DNA of 64,000 nucleotides from Procambarus clarkii. Taxonomy: Eukaryota; Arthropoda; Malacostraca; Decapoda; Cambaridae. The first letter of the stretch is position 1; every line of letters begins with the position of its first letter. Location: positions 19,064,393 through 19,128,392 of the forward strand of contig NC_091220.1 in assembly GCF_040958095.1 (NCBI RefSeq), in the 5' to 3' direction. Position numbers and translations under genes: made by a program. Below, piece after piece: positions 9,503-21,445 of the stretch. Below the pieces are notes generated by a model that searched no databases, was not told the origin of the DNA, and saw only the letters and a program-made list of their open reading frames with translations.

Positions 9503-11449
9503 GTTTACAGGGTAGTACAGGGCGTGTGGGATACCCACCTTAAGTAGTGGTAGTTTACAGGGTAGTATAGGACGTGTGGGATACCCACCTTAGGTAGTGG
9601 TGGTTTACAGGGTAGTACAAGGCGTGTGGGATACCCAAATTAAGTAATGGTGGTTTACAGGGTAGTACAGGCTGTGTGGGATACCCACCTTAAGTAGTGG
9701 GAGTTTACAGGGTAGTATAGGGCGTGTGGGATACCCACCTTAAGTAGTGGGAGTTTACAGGGTAGTATAGGGCGTGTGGGATACCCACCTTAAGTAGTGG
9801 TGGTTTACAGGGTAGTACAGGCCGTGTGGGATACCCACCTTAAGTAGTGGGAGTTTACAGGGTAGTACAGGGCGTGTGGGGATACCCACCTTAAGTAGCG
9901 GTAGTTTACAGGGTAGTACAGGCCGTATGGGGGTACCCACCTTAAGTAGTGGTGGTTTACAGGGTAGTACAGGCCGTGTGGGATACCCACCGTAAGTAGT
10001 GGTAGCTTACAGGGTAGTACAGGCCGTGTGGGGTACCCACCTTAAGTAATGGTGGTTTACAGGGTAGTACAGGCCGTGTGGGATACCCACCTTAAGTAGT
10101 GGGAGTTTACAGGGTAGTACAGGACGTGTGGGATACCCACCTTAAGTAGTGGGAGTTTACAGGGTAGTACAGGGCGTGTGGGGATACCCACCTTAAGTAA
10201 TGGCGGTTTACAGGGTAGTACAGGCCGTGTGGGGGTACCCACCTTAAGTAGTGGTGGTTTACAGGGTAGTACAGGCCGTGTGGGATACCCACCTTAAGTA
10301 GTGGTGGTTTACAGGGTAGTTCAGGCCATGTGGGATACCCACCTTAAGTAGTGGTAGTTTATAGGGTAGTACAGGCCGTGTGGGATACCCACCTTAAGTA
10401 GTGGTGGTTTACAGGGTAGTACAGGCCGTGTGGGATACCCACCTTAAGTAGTGGTAGTTTACAGGGTAGTACAGGCCATGTGGGATACCCACCTTAAGTA
10501 GTGGTAGTTTACATGGTAGTACAGGCCGTGTGGGATACCCACCTTAAGTAGTGGTAGTTTACAGGGTAGTACAGGCCGTGTGGGATACCCACCTTAAGTA
10601 ATGGTGGTTTACAGGGTAGTACAGGCCGTGTGGGATACCCACCTTAAGTAGTGGGAGTTTACAGGGTAGTACAGGCCGTGTGGGATACCCACCTTAAGTA
10701 ATGGTGGTTTACAAGGTAGTACAGGCCGTGTGGGATACCCACCTTAAGTAATGGTGGTTTACAGGGTAGTACAGGCCGTGTGGGATACCCACCTTAAGTA
10801 GTGGGAGTTTACAGGGTAGTACTGGCCGTGTGGGATACCCACCTTAAGTAATGGTCGTTTACAGGGCAGTACAGGGCGTGTGGGATACCCACCTTAAGTA
10901 GTGTGGGTTTACAGGGCGTGTGGGATACCCACCTTAAGTATTGGTGGTTTACAGGGTAGTACAGGCCGTGTGGGATACCCACCTTAAGTAGTGGGAGTTT
11001 ACAGGGTAGTACAGGGCGTGTGGGATACCCACCTTAAGTAGTGTGAGTTTACAGTGCGTGTGGGATACCCACCTTAATTAGTGTGGGTTTACAGGGCGTG
11101 TGGGTTACCCACCTTAAGTAGTGTGGGTTTACAGGGCGTGTGGGATACCCACCTTAAGTAGTGGGAGTTTACAGGGTAGTACTGGCCGTGTGGGATACCC
11201 ACCTTAAGTAATGGTCGTTTACAGGGCAGTACAGGGCGTGTGGGATACCCACCTTAAGTAGTGTGAGTTTACAGGGCGTGTGGGATACCCACATTAATTA
11301 GTGTGGGTTTACAGGGCGTGTGGGTTACCCACCTTAAGTAGTGTGGGTTTACAGGGCGTGTGGTTACCCACCTTAAGTAGTGTGGGTTTACAGGGCGTGT
11401 GGGATACCCACCTTAAGTATTGGTGGTTTACAGGGTAGTACAGGCCGTG
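9503..11449. repeat. Minisatellite, 50 bp unit with 40 bp deletion variant, about 40 copies
   Basis: Unit GTTTACAGGGTAGTACAGGC followed by CGTGTGGGATACCCACCTTA and AGTAGTGGTG. A variant lacking about 10 bp around TAGTACAGG is confined to 10900-11400. A 360-bp block is duplicated (10801-10915 matches 11161-11275, including the rare ACTGGCC and GGTCG variants). Confidence 0.95.
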
Positions 11450-11934
11450 TTATATAGCCTACTACAGGTGAGGGAACTACACATTATAATCTACCGCGGG
11501 TTTAGGGGAGCGCGGGTGACAATATATATATTTTTTATCTTTATTTAATAAAATATAATGTAAATCATATATACATCAATTTTACAAGGCGATACTACAT
11601 TATATATATATATATATATAGTATTATAATTCTCAGTAAACAAGTGTTTAATTATCACAGAACATGAACTTTATACTCTTAAATGTTTTACTTATTTTTC
11701 TATAAATGATTTACAATATTGGAGATTATATTTACATTAATTTACAGGGGGGAAATTATTACATTTATATATATATATATATTATATAATTCTCAGTAAA
11801 CAAATTTTCCATATCATCACTGAGCATGAGCCGTAAATCCCAAATATCTATTAGAAGGAATTCTAATAGATATTTGAAAAAGCAGGACGATTCCTTTTTT
11901 TTTTTATTGACTTTTATAAAACACTGGTAAGCCT
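11450..11934. other. AT-rich sequence with two similar (TA)n blocks
   Basis: The segments 11600-11660 and 11762-11830 share TATATA runs followed by TATAATTCTCAGTAAACAA. They look like two diverged copies of one repeat. No gene. Confidence 0.45.
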
Positions 11935-11980
11935 GACTAGGGAAGGGAACTATCAGGAGAAAGCGCCAAGCCATTACGGC
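11935..11980 (-). mobile_element. SINE-2 fragment
   Basis: GGAAGGGAACTATCAGGAGA and AAAGCGCCAAGCCATTACG match the 3' part of the tRNA-like SINE seen at 23820, 35655 and 39432. Confidence 0.65.
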
Positions 11981-12294
11981 ATCAGCAAATTGTAAAATAT
12001 AAAAAAAATGTTCAAAATCTTACCTATTGTAAAAAAAAAAAAATTGTTGTTATCGTAGCCTAGCATAATTATATCTTGTTGTAGGTGCCTGGTGTGGTTG
12101 GTCTCACAACTGCCTGAAGCCTGGCGATAATTTTGGTGTTAAAGTTAACTTATAAGTGTAACCGAAATTCGCTTAGCCTAGTCGGCCCCGCCAACGTGGT
12201 CAGCAACGGTGTTAAGAGGTAAGTTTAGTCTTCTGGTGTATGGGGTCAGCTCTATTTCTGTTTTGTATTTTGTATAAATTACATCGCCTGAATA

Positions 12295-12545
12295 TGGAAG
12301 CCGAGCGGACAGCACACTGGACTTGTGATCCTGTGGGCCCGGGTTCGATCCCGGGCGCCGGCGAGAAACAATGGGCAGAGTTTCTTTCACCCTATGCCCC
12401 TGTTACCTAGCAGTAAAATAGGTACCTGGGTGTTAGTCAGCTGTCACGGGCTGCTTCCTGGGGGTGGAGGCCTGGTCGAGGACCGGGCCACGGGGACACT
12501 AAAGCCCAGAAATCATCTCAAGATAACAGAAGATAACAGATAACC
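12295..12545 (+). mobile_element. tRNA-like SINE-1 copy with tail A
   Basis: tRNA-like head with B-box GGTTCGATCCC (12342-12352), conserved body TTACCTAGCAGTAAAATAGG and CAGCTGTCACGGGCTGCTTC, then tail A (GGCCTGGTCGAGGACCGGGC to ATCTCAAGATAAC). The first few head bases are missing. Confidence 0.9.
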
Positions 12546-12787
12546 TCTCCTGGAGTTTGTGGCTCAGTTTATTGCAAAGAAGTCTGGACAAAATTTTGTA
12601 GCCTAAAGAGTAGTGATAATTTGGTAAACATTACGAGTTAGATATGAAACCGGTTATGTCTAAAGCTGTTATAATCAATAACATTTCTCATCACTTATAG
12701 ACGAATAACTTCCTAGGATAATATTGGAGAATTTACCAGCGGGTACATCGGGTAAACCTCGAACGATTGGCGTTAGCAACACTGGAG

Positions 12788-12904
12788 TTTCAAGTGTAGA
12801 TATGATAGAGCCTAATAGGCTCAGGAATCTGTACACCTGTTTTTTGACGGTTGAGAGGCGGGACCAAGGAGCCAGAGCTCAACCCCCGCAAGCACAACTA
12901 GGTG

Positions 12905-12906
<2 letters not shown>
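12788..12906 (+). mobile_element. LINE 3' end (type I tail)
   Basis: Ends of the last codons (TTCAAGTGTAGATATGATAG, that is F-K-C-R-Y-D-R-A) followed by GCTCAGGAATCTGTACACC and GTTGAGAGGCGGGACCAAGG through CCCGCAAGCACAACTAGG. The following bases run straight into a (CA)n tract. Confidence 0.75.

Positions 12907-12988
<82 letters not shown>
12907..12988. repeat. (CA)n microsatellite at LINE 3' end
   Basis: About 41 dinucleotides beginning directly after the LINE tail GTGAGTACA. Confidence 0.97.
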
Positions 12989-12989
<1 letters not shown>

Positions 12990-13253
12990 GGCCGAAGCTT
13001 TTTGTTTTTTCTCATCCCAAACAATAGGTGCTGTAAAGAAGGGATCTGACCTTATAGTCTGCTCACGTTCAAAAAAAGTATCATGATGTCTCAGACTGTT
13101 GAAATTTACTCAAACAAGCGACCAATGCTCTTGCAGTGTGTTCTGGGTCAAAGAAGCACAGTGCAAAGAAACCAGCAAGTGTTAAACCCAAGTGCTTGTT
13201 AGCCTTTGGCACCTTCGTGTATAAAGATTAGACTGCCATAAGTAAGAGGACCT

Positions 13254-13505
13254 GGGGCCAGATTCACGAAGCAAGTACTTACGAACCTGTACATCTTTTC
13301 TCAATCTTTGACGGCTTTGTTTCCAATTATTAAACAGTTAATGAGCTTCGAAGCATCAGGAGGCTGTTTATAACAATAACAACAGTTGATTGGCAAGTTT
13401 TCATGCTTGTAAACTGTTTAATAAATGTAACCAAAGCCGTCAAAGATTGAGGAAAGATGTACACGTTCGTAAGTACTTGCGTAACTGCTTCGTGAATCTG
13501 GCCCC
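13254..13505 (+). mobile_element. Palindromic MITE copy
   Basis: Same termini and arms as the copy at 4353, with an 8-bp gap in the left terminal region after CACGAAGC. The centre reads CATCAGGAGGCTGTTTATAA. Confidence 0.85.
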
Positions 13506-13702
13506 TGGACTGTTATTCGGAGAGACACGGGAACATCTCAGTCTTGGGTCGAGCAAGGTGTTTGGACTAATGAAGACAGGCAGTCAAGAAGGCTGGTTGG
13601 TAGGGAAGTATATGGGCCGGCTAGTTGAGGCAACCATGCAAACAGATAAGTTGTTAAGCATATTGGTTAGCAGGCAAGCACACACACACACACACACACA
13701 CC

Positions 13703-13995
13703 GGGGGCCTGGTAGCCTGGTGGATAGCGCGCTGGACTCGTAACTCTGTGGCGCGGGTTTGATTCCCGTGCACACACCAGTCAGAAACAAATGGGCAAAA
13801 GGTTCTTTCACTCTGAATGTCCCTGTTACCTAGCAGTAAATAGGTACCTGGGTGTTAGTCAGCTGTCACGAGCTGCTTCCTGGTGTCTGTGTGTGGCGTA
13901 GAGAGAGAAAAGAAGTAGTTAGTAAACAGTTGATTGACAGTTGAGAGGCGGGCCTAAAGAGCAAAGCTCAACCCCCGGAAACAACTAGGTGAATA
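13703..13995 (+). mobile_element. tRNA-like SINE (CGT-type head) ending in the LINE tail
   Basis: Head GGCCTGGTAGCCTGGTGGAT with anticodon-loop-like CTCGTAA, the SINE-1 body (TTACCTAGCAGTAAATAGG, CTGTCACGAGCTGCTTCC), then TTGATTGACAGTTGAGAGG to CAACTAGGTGAATA, which is the type I LINE tail. It is a chimera of SINE body and LINE 3' end. A short (CA)n precedes the head. Confidence 0.8.
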
Positions 13996-14116
13996 ATCAG
14001 TCTGTTGATCGTTTCATTAGTGCTGAAGGATTTGGCGTAATGTGTGCTCTGGACAGTTTGTTGTTGATTCTGGTAATGGCGGGGAGGGGGGTGATGGAGG
14101 GGGTGTTCTCTGTTGT

Positions 14117-14720
14117 GTTCTCCCCAACACCTACCTCACACACACGTGCACCAGCACACGTACCTACCTCACACACACGTGCGCCAGCTCACATACCTAC
14201 CTCACACACACGTGCACCAGTACGTACCTCACACACACGTGCACCAACACCAGTACCTACCTCACACACACGTGCACCAGTACCTACCTCACACACACGT
14301 GCACCAGTACGTACCTCACACACACGTGCACCAACACCAGTACCTACCTCACACACACGTGCACCAGTACCTACCTCACACACACGTGCACCAGTACGTA
14401 CCTCACACACACGTGCACCAACACCAGTACCTACCTCACACACACGTGCACCAGTACCTACCTCACACACACGTGCACCAGTACGTACCTCACACACACG
14501 TGCACCAACACCAGTACCTACCTCACTCACACGTGCACCAGTACCTACCTCACTCACACGTGCACCAGTACCTACCTCACACACACGTGCACCAGCACCA
14601 ATACCTCACACACACGTGCACCAGCACCAATACCTCACACACACGTGCACCAGCACACTTACCTACCTCACACACACGTGCACCAGCACCAATACCTCAC
14701 ACACACGTGCACCAACGCCG
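14117..14720. repeat. Minisatellite, 27/33 bp units in an 87 bp higher-order repeat
   Basis: Units of CTCACACACACGTGCACCAG with either TACGTAC, CACCAGTACCTAC or TACCTAC junctions. GTACGTACC recurs at 14220, 14307, 14394 and 14481, exactly 87 bp apart. The right end has a different CACCAATAC form. All six-frame peptides are artefacts of the unit. Confidence 0.95.
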
Positions 14721-15365
14721 TATGACACAGTAACACACCTAACACACATGTACCACGCGAGCATATACGGCAGCTGTACCAAACACCTACCAGAGAAACA
14801 AGTGTGGGAGCGGTGTTCCCAGCTGTTTAGTATGCATAAGACTCCCGCCAGAAAAGTGGGTGCCCCTCACTGGGTTCCTTCTTGCCCGGGAAGTGGACAT
14901 ATGAAAAATAAAGGAGAACCAGCTTCTATTTACATAAGAAAGTCGTTGATCTAAGCTACCAAGAATGAGGTTTGACTGGGCTTCTACCAGCGACTTTGAC
15001 CCTTATGCTCTGACGCCGGAAGGCACGAGGCCTATTTGAAGGGGGTGGAGAGCTAGGAGTGTAGTGTAGATCTATGTAAGATGTTAAGAAGGGGGTCTGT
15101 GAGATGTAAGTAAGAAGGGTTTTAAGATGGGAGGAAGTGCAGCGTCTCTGAATGTAGAGAAGCCTATGGAACTGGAATTAGACCTATGGGAAGAATTGAG
15201 GGAGAGAAGTTGTAGGCTTAGGTAAGGGATGGAATTAGGCGTGTGAGAAGGTAGAATTATGGTGAAAAGAAGGATGAAGGGGCAAGGAAAATTAAAACAA
15301 GTAAAGAAATAAAAATAAAGAAATAATGGAATGAGGAATGTCAAGTAGAATCAAAGCTAATCCTG
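14721..15365. other. No gene seen
   Basis: Mixed sequence followed by a purine-rich stretch (15090-15330). No element or exon recognised. Confidence 0.4.
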
Positions 15366-15367
15366 AA

Positions 15368-15717
15368 AAGGTCCTCATATCCCAGCTCCTTGTCCTCATA
15401 TTCCGGCTCCTTGTCCTCATATCCCGGCTCCTTGTCCTCATATCCCAGCTCCTTGTCCTCATATCCCAGCTCCTTGTCCTCATATCCCAGCTCCTTGTCC
15501 TCATAGCCCAGCTCCTTGTCCTCATATCCCGGCTCCTTGTCCTCATATCCCAGCTCCTTGTCCTCATATCCCAGCTCCTTGTCCTCATATCCCAGCTCCT
15601 TGTCCTCATATCCCAGCTCCTTGTCCTCATATCCCAGCTCCTTGTTCTCATATCCCAGCTCCTTGTTCTCATATCCCAGCTCCTTGTCCTCATATCCCAG
15701 CTCCTTGTCCTCATATC
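15368..15717. repeat. Minisatellite, 21 bp unit, about 16 copies
   Basis: Unit CAGCTCCTTGTCCTCATATCC with few substitutions; the unit length is a multiple of three, so several frames stay open. Confidence 0.95.
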
Positions 15718-15757
15718 CCTCCCATGTGCTGTATAGTCACACTGGCTTGCCTAGCAG

Positions 15758-15813
15758 GTAGGTAATCATCGGGATTACCTACCTCTAAGTAGGTAAGCCC
15801 GATGATTACCTAC
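15758..15813. repeat. Perfect nested hairpin
   Basis: Arms GTAGGTAATCATCGGG (15758-15773) and CCCGATGATTACCTAC (15798-15813) pair perfectly over 16 bp. After one mismatch, 15775-15782 and 15789-15796 pair over another 8 bp, leaving a 6-nt loop. It could form a cruciform. Confidence 0.85.
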
Positions 15814-16238
15814 GTAGAGAGAGAAAGGAAGAGAATAACGCTATCTTACCCCCCGTGGTTGTTGACGATATAAAGCTCAAAAGCTGCGTAAAATTATAGG
15901 AATTCCTGGTATATTTAGTCAGTAAGTCGAATTAGCAGTTTATGTATCATTAATTTTCCTTTGTTATCGTATATATCTGCTCTAATTAGTCTGTAACATG
16001 AGCTTAGTGTTGTGTACAGAAAAAATCATTTACATATCTGTGAAAAGGGGGTTAATAAGTAGGGTATATATAACTTGCTGAAAATATCCATTTAATCTTA
16101 AGTAATAGTCAAATGGGTTTAGTTTCTCTTTTGAGGCGAAATAGGCTAGCACAGGTTTGGCAATATGACTGGAGAGCTATGAAATGATTTATTGACTTAA
16201 TAGATTAGAAGCAAACTCGCTAGAAAGTTTCAAGAATA
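15814..16238. other. AT-rich sequence, no gene seen
   Basis: No exon or element recognised. Confidence 0.4.
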
Positions 16239-16482
16239 GGTTATCTTGAGATGATTTCGGGGCTTTTTTAGTGTCCCCGCGGCCCGGTCCTCGACCAGGC
16301 CTCCACCCCCAGGAAGCAGCCCGTGACAGCTGACTAACACCCAGGTACCTATTTTACTGCTAGGTAACAGGGGCATAGGGTGAAAGAAACTCTGCCCATT
16401 GTTTCTCGCCGGCGCCTGGGATCGAACCCAGGACCACAGGATCACAAGTCCAGCGTGCTGTCTGCTCGGCTGACCGGTTCCC
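16239..16482 (-). mobile_element. tRNA-like SINE-1 copy with tail A
   Basis: Reverse-strand copy starting at its tail (TTATCTTGAGATGATTTCGG) and ending in the head (TGCTCGGCTGACCGG). B-box complement GGGATCGAACCC is intact. Confidence 0.9.
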
Positions 16483-16534
16483 TTATGATAAACTAACATA
16501 TATCCTAACATTTACATATTTACCATGTTATTTA

Positions 16535-16602
16535 AAATTCACTACTTGGAACAAAAAGTTCCAAGTAGCACGGGCTATGGTGAGCCCGTAGTGGAGTATA
16601 TA
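16535..16602 (-). mobile_element. (CAA)-family hairpin retroposon copy with 7 bp target duplication
   Basis: Contains CTTGGAACAAAAAGTTCCAA, a perfect hairpin, and ACGGGCTATGGTGAGCCCGT. Flanked by TTATTTA at 16528-16534 and 16603-16609, which reads as a target-site duplication. Confidence 0.7.
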
Positions 16603-16903
16603 TTATTTACCAGATACAAAAAAAACGCAAAATAGACTAGAAAACCCCCCAGATTCCCAGTATAAAAAAACCCGTCCGGAAGATAGATGGTAGCGCACAA
16701 TAGACAGATATATAAACAAACAGCCGAGGTAGGGCGGGCGCACGTTTAATATTTAATATGTGGCTGTCTAGTATTTTACAAGACGAGCTTGGATAAAGAT
16801 GGCGGCGCATCAAGGATTATTCAGCCATCTTGGACTTCCCTCGTAGACCACAGTCAAGTGCTTAGTTATTTATCCTGCTGAGGGAGAGTAGAGATGAGCT
16901 CTA

Positions 16904-17560
16904 CGGGTTGTGGGGGTTGTGGTGGGGGTGTTAATAGTGAGGTTGTGGTGAAGGTGTGGTTGTAGTTGTGAAGGCGGATGTGGTTGTGGTGGGGTGTTAA
17001 TAGTGAGGTTGTGGTGAAGGTGTGGTGTTAATAGTGAGGTTGTGGTGGGGTGGGGTGTTAATAGCGAGGTTGTGGTGGGGTGTTAATAGTGAGGTTGTGG
17101 TGGGGTGGGGTGTTAATAGCGAGGTTGTGGTGGGGTGTTAATAGTGAGGTTGTGGTTGTGGTGGGGTGTTAATAGCGAGGTTGTGGTGGGGTGTTAATAG
17201 TGAGGTTGTGGTTGTGGTGGGGTGTTAATAGTGAGGTTGTGGTGAAGGTGTGGTTGTAGTTGTGTAAGCGGATGTGGTTGTGGGGGGGTGTTAATAGTGA
17301 GGTTCTGGTGGTGGTGTGGTGTTAATAGTGAGGTTCTGGTGGTGGTGTGGTGTTAATAGTGAGGTTGTGGTGAAGGTGTGGTTGTAGTTGTGTAGGCGGA
17401 TGTGGTTGTGGGGGGGGTGTTAATAGTGAGGTTGTGGTGAAGGTGTGGTTGTAGTTGTGTAGGCGGATGTGGTTGTGGTGTGGTGTTAATAGTGAGGTTG
17501 TGGTGAAGGTGTGGTTGTAGTTGTGTAGGCGGATGTGGTTGTGGTGATTATGTAGTGATG
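16904..17560. repeat. Compound G/T-rich minisatellite
   Basis: Two interleaved modules: GTTGTGGTGGGGTGTTAATA and a longer GAAGGTGTGGTTGTAGTTGT-GTAGGCGGATGTGG module. The arrangement is irregular, with locally repeated pairs. Confidence 0.9.
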
Positions 17561-17661
17561 GTGAGATTGTGATTTTGGTAGGGTTGTGATGATGGGGAGT
17601 TGTTGTTGTTGTGGTCTTGCTCATGATAGGCTCAGGGTCACAGTGTGGATCTGATGTAGTT

Positions 17662-17728
17662 GTTGTTGTTAAAGATTCGCTACCTGGAACAAAGTTCCAA
17701 GTAGCACAGGCTATGGTGAGCCCGTAGG
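17662..17728 (-). mobile_element. (CAA)-family hairpin retroposon copy
   Basis: TTGTTGTTGTTAAAGATTCG tail, CCTGGAACAAAGTTCCAAG hairpin and GGCTATGGTGAGCCCG. Target duplication unclear. Confidence 0.65.
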
Positions 17729-17844
17729 TACTTATTTGTGTGTGGTTCTGATGAAGCTGTTTCAGAGACGCCCATGACCTTGGTCAACACGGCGATGTTC
17801 TAAACATCTGGGGACCAAACCATACACATCACAAGATGGAGAAA

Positions 17845-17960
17845 CGACGACGTTTCGGTCCAATCACACGACTTGTCAGTGGTCCAAGACGGACCGAAAC
17901 GTCGTCGTATCCCCCAGTCTTCTGATGTGTGATCTGCTCATCATATCTTCAGCCACGTTA
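17845..17960. mobile_element. Foldback element, diverged copy
   Basis: CGACGACGTTTCGGTCC near 17850 and GGACCGAAACGTCGTCGT near 17892 are inverted. The right end CAGCCACGTTATTGTGA matches the outer end of the copy at 39828. Confidence 0.65.
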
Positions 17961-18838
17961 TTGTGAGTGAGCCTGAAACGTGAGAGCAGAGGGCGAACAG
18001 ACTTCAACAACGACAGAGGTTTCGAACCCAGAAGACTTATAGACGCGACACCTCGGGAATAGACTTCCCTCTACTACCACACAAACTTCACCTACCTTGG
18101 ATACAGTCAGAAGATACAGGGATATATGTGCTTGCCATGGTTACAGTATCTACAGTATCTATTACAGGTTACAGATTTGTATCTACATACAGCAATGTGC
18201 TTTATCCAGTCAAACGTTCACACAAAAAGTCCTCAGCATATGCTTCCTGCACAAAAGCCACGATAGCAAGAACAGCATTATAAGACTTACGATAGCTGTT
18301 GTAGAGAATACAAAGATCGCTGATAGCAAATGGAGGGACTTAGTAAAAGTCAAAACATAGATTAGCGACGGAGGTAGTATGCAAACGAACGGGCGTGTGT
18401 ATATTAGAGAACCCGAGGAATTTAGCGAGAAGTGTAGGAGGAACAGGGGAATGGAAGAGAGAGGAGGAGGAAGAGGGGGAACGGAAGGGAGAGGAGGAAG
18501 AGGAGGCTGAGCTAGGATCCAGAGGGAGAAGATGTCTGGGCCACAGAGGAAGCAAGTAAAAGCAGGGAGAGGAAACTTGATCAGGATGGAGATATTGGGC
18601 CGGCAGGTCAGGGAGGCTGTTCACGACTAACCCTTATCCTCCCTGACCCAACCCTGATCCTCACTTATACCCGCCTAACCTTCCCTCATATTCAACGGTC
18701 ACTATTGCATTTCATTTCATTTCATACATTCTATATTTTCTTTTAAGGAAGTCTTTCATTTTCTAACGTTATTTCGCTTCAATACATAACAGTTGTATTT
18801 AAATAACCGGAATATTCGATAATATGAAATCTTCCTCC
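17961..18838. other. No gene seen; purine-rich tract inside
   Basis: Includes a GA/G-rich segment at 18425-18520 and a short TTTCATTTCATTTCATT run near 18710. No exon supported. Confidence 0.4.
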
Positions 18839-19078
18839 TTATCTTGAGATGATTTCGGGGCTTTAGTGTCCCCGCGGCCCGGTCCTCGACCAGGCCTCCA
18901 CCCCCAGGAAGCAGCCCATGACCGCTGACTAACTCCCAGGTACCTATTTTACTGCTAGGTAACAGGGGCATAGGGTGAAAGAAACTCTGCCCATTGTTTC
19001 TCGCCGGCGCCCGGGATCGAACCCGGGACCACAGGATCACAAGTCCAGTGTGCTGTTCGCTCGGCTCCCGACCGGCTC
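18839..19078 (-). mobile_element. tRNA-like SINE-1 copy abutting a minisatellite
   Basis: Tail A at the left, head at the right with GGGATCGAACCCGGGACC. The head edge touches the 23-bp array directly. Confidence 0.9.
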
Positions 19079-19497
19079 GACTGGCTACCGTTACCTGTGG
19101 CAGGTGGCTACCGTTACCTGTGGCAGTTGGCTACCGTTACCTGTGGCAGGTGGCTACCGTTACCTGTGACAGGTGGCTACCGTTACCTGTGACAGGTGGC
19201 TACCGTTACCTGTGACAGGTGGCTACCGTTACCTGTGGCAGTTGGCTACCGTTACCTGTGGCAGGTGGCTACCGTTACCTGTGGCAGGTGGCTACCGTTA
19301 CCTGTGGCAGGTGGCTACCGTTACCTGTGGCAGGTGGCTACCGTTACCTGTGGCAGATGGCTACCGTTACCTGTGGCAGGTGGCTACCGTTACCTGTGGC
19401 AGTTGGCTACCGTTACCTGTGGCAGGTGGCTACCGTTACCTGTGACAGGTGGCTACCGTTACCCTGTGGCAGATGGCTACCGTTACCTGTGACAGGT
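19079..19497. repeat. Minisatellite, 23 bp unit, about 18 copies
   Basis: Unit GGCTACCGTTACCTGTGGCA plus GGT or GTT, with a GTGACAGGT subtype at both ends. The period is not a multiple of three, so frames shift from unit to unit. Confidence 0.95.
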
Positions 19498-19847
19498 AAC
19501 TACAATCAGCCAATCTCCCAATCCTGAGCAATCGATGTATAAACCGTATGTGAGCAGAAAGTTAGTCGTAATCTCACACACACACAACATTACCGAGCAT
19601 CCAATCATTAGACCTGCTGGAATGAGGTACTTGGAGCTTGGTAATTATCATACTCACGCCCTTTAGAGGACCTCATACTACATCGAAAGCTCACAGACGA
19701 TCACATGGCCCTGTATGACTAACCATCATGCGGATTTCTATATAAATTGGGGGATTTATTTCTGGATTTATTTGATTTCTGCGCGTTGCTTAGTTCATCA
19801 CACATGCTATACGGTATGTTGCATAAATTCAGAGCAGTTATGCAGCT

Positions 19848-19850
<3 letters not shown>
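19498..19850. other. No gene seen
   Basis: Ordinary AT-moderate sequence between the 23-bp array and the GA/CT tracts. Confidence 0.4.
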
Positions 19851-20478
<628 letters not shown>

Positions 20479-20739
20479 AGAGAATCTATATTATTACTGA
20501 ACAAATAAAATATATCGCAGTTTGAACAAATACACACGCTTCCCACCCACTCCTGACAAACTGTTATGGATTTTATTTGTTCGTTAATTATAAAGATTAC
20601 CTTAGGGGAGAGAGGGAGACCCGGGCACTACCGGGTCCCCCTTCTTACACTGTTCAGTATGTTCCCTAGATACAGTACTCGACTGCGAACGAGAATTTTT
20701 TTCACTTTTTATATCATTCTTCTAATTTTCATCCTGTGT

Positions 20740-21040
<301 letters not shown>

Positions 21041-21082
21041 CTATCAGAACAAAATGATATAAAGTATTAGAACTGTTGAATC

Positions 21083-21262
21083 CCCAACAGAACCTAAACA
21101 CCTAACCTAACCTATGCCTAAATATACACAATATTGTAATATATAATAATATTAATTTATATTTGAGAAAATTCCTACTTTGAATGCATGTTAACATTGA
21201 TGAATGCGTCTTTGGGGTCGACCGTTGGATGGAATGGACTTGGTCTGAGGACGGGTTGACCT
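21083..21262 (-). repeat. Dispersed repeat, inverse copy of 3085-3275
   Basis: CCCCAACAGAACCTAAACAC and CCTAACCTAACCTA match the left-window copy in reverse, continuing through the AT-rich core and GAATGCGTCT. The two copies are about 18 kb apart. Confidence 0.75.
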
Positions 21263-21289
21263 GTGCTACTGGCCTCGGGCTACTCCAGT

Positions 21290-21445
21290 GGTGCTACTGG
21301 TGGTGGTTGTGGTGGGGAGTGGTAGTGGTGGTAGCAGGGGAAGGGGTGGTAGTGGTGGTGGTAGCAGGGGAAGGGATGGTAGTGGTGGTAGCAGGGGAAG
21401 GGATGGTAGTGGTGGTGGTGGTAGTGGTGTGGGGGTGGATCTCCC
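21290..21445. repeat. GGT-rich tandem repeat, about 30 bp, four copies
   Basis: Units of GGTAGCAGGGGAAGGGATGG with variable GGTGGTAGT runs. Confidence 0.85.

Noticed and set aside
13989-14954. 321-codon frame resembling a low-complexity secreted protein
   Set aside because: Most of it is the 27/33-bp minisatellite translated in three overlapping frames.
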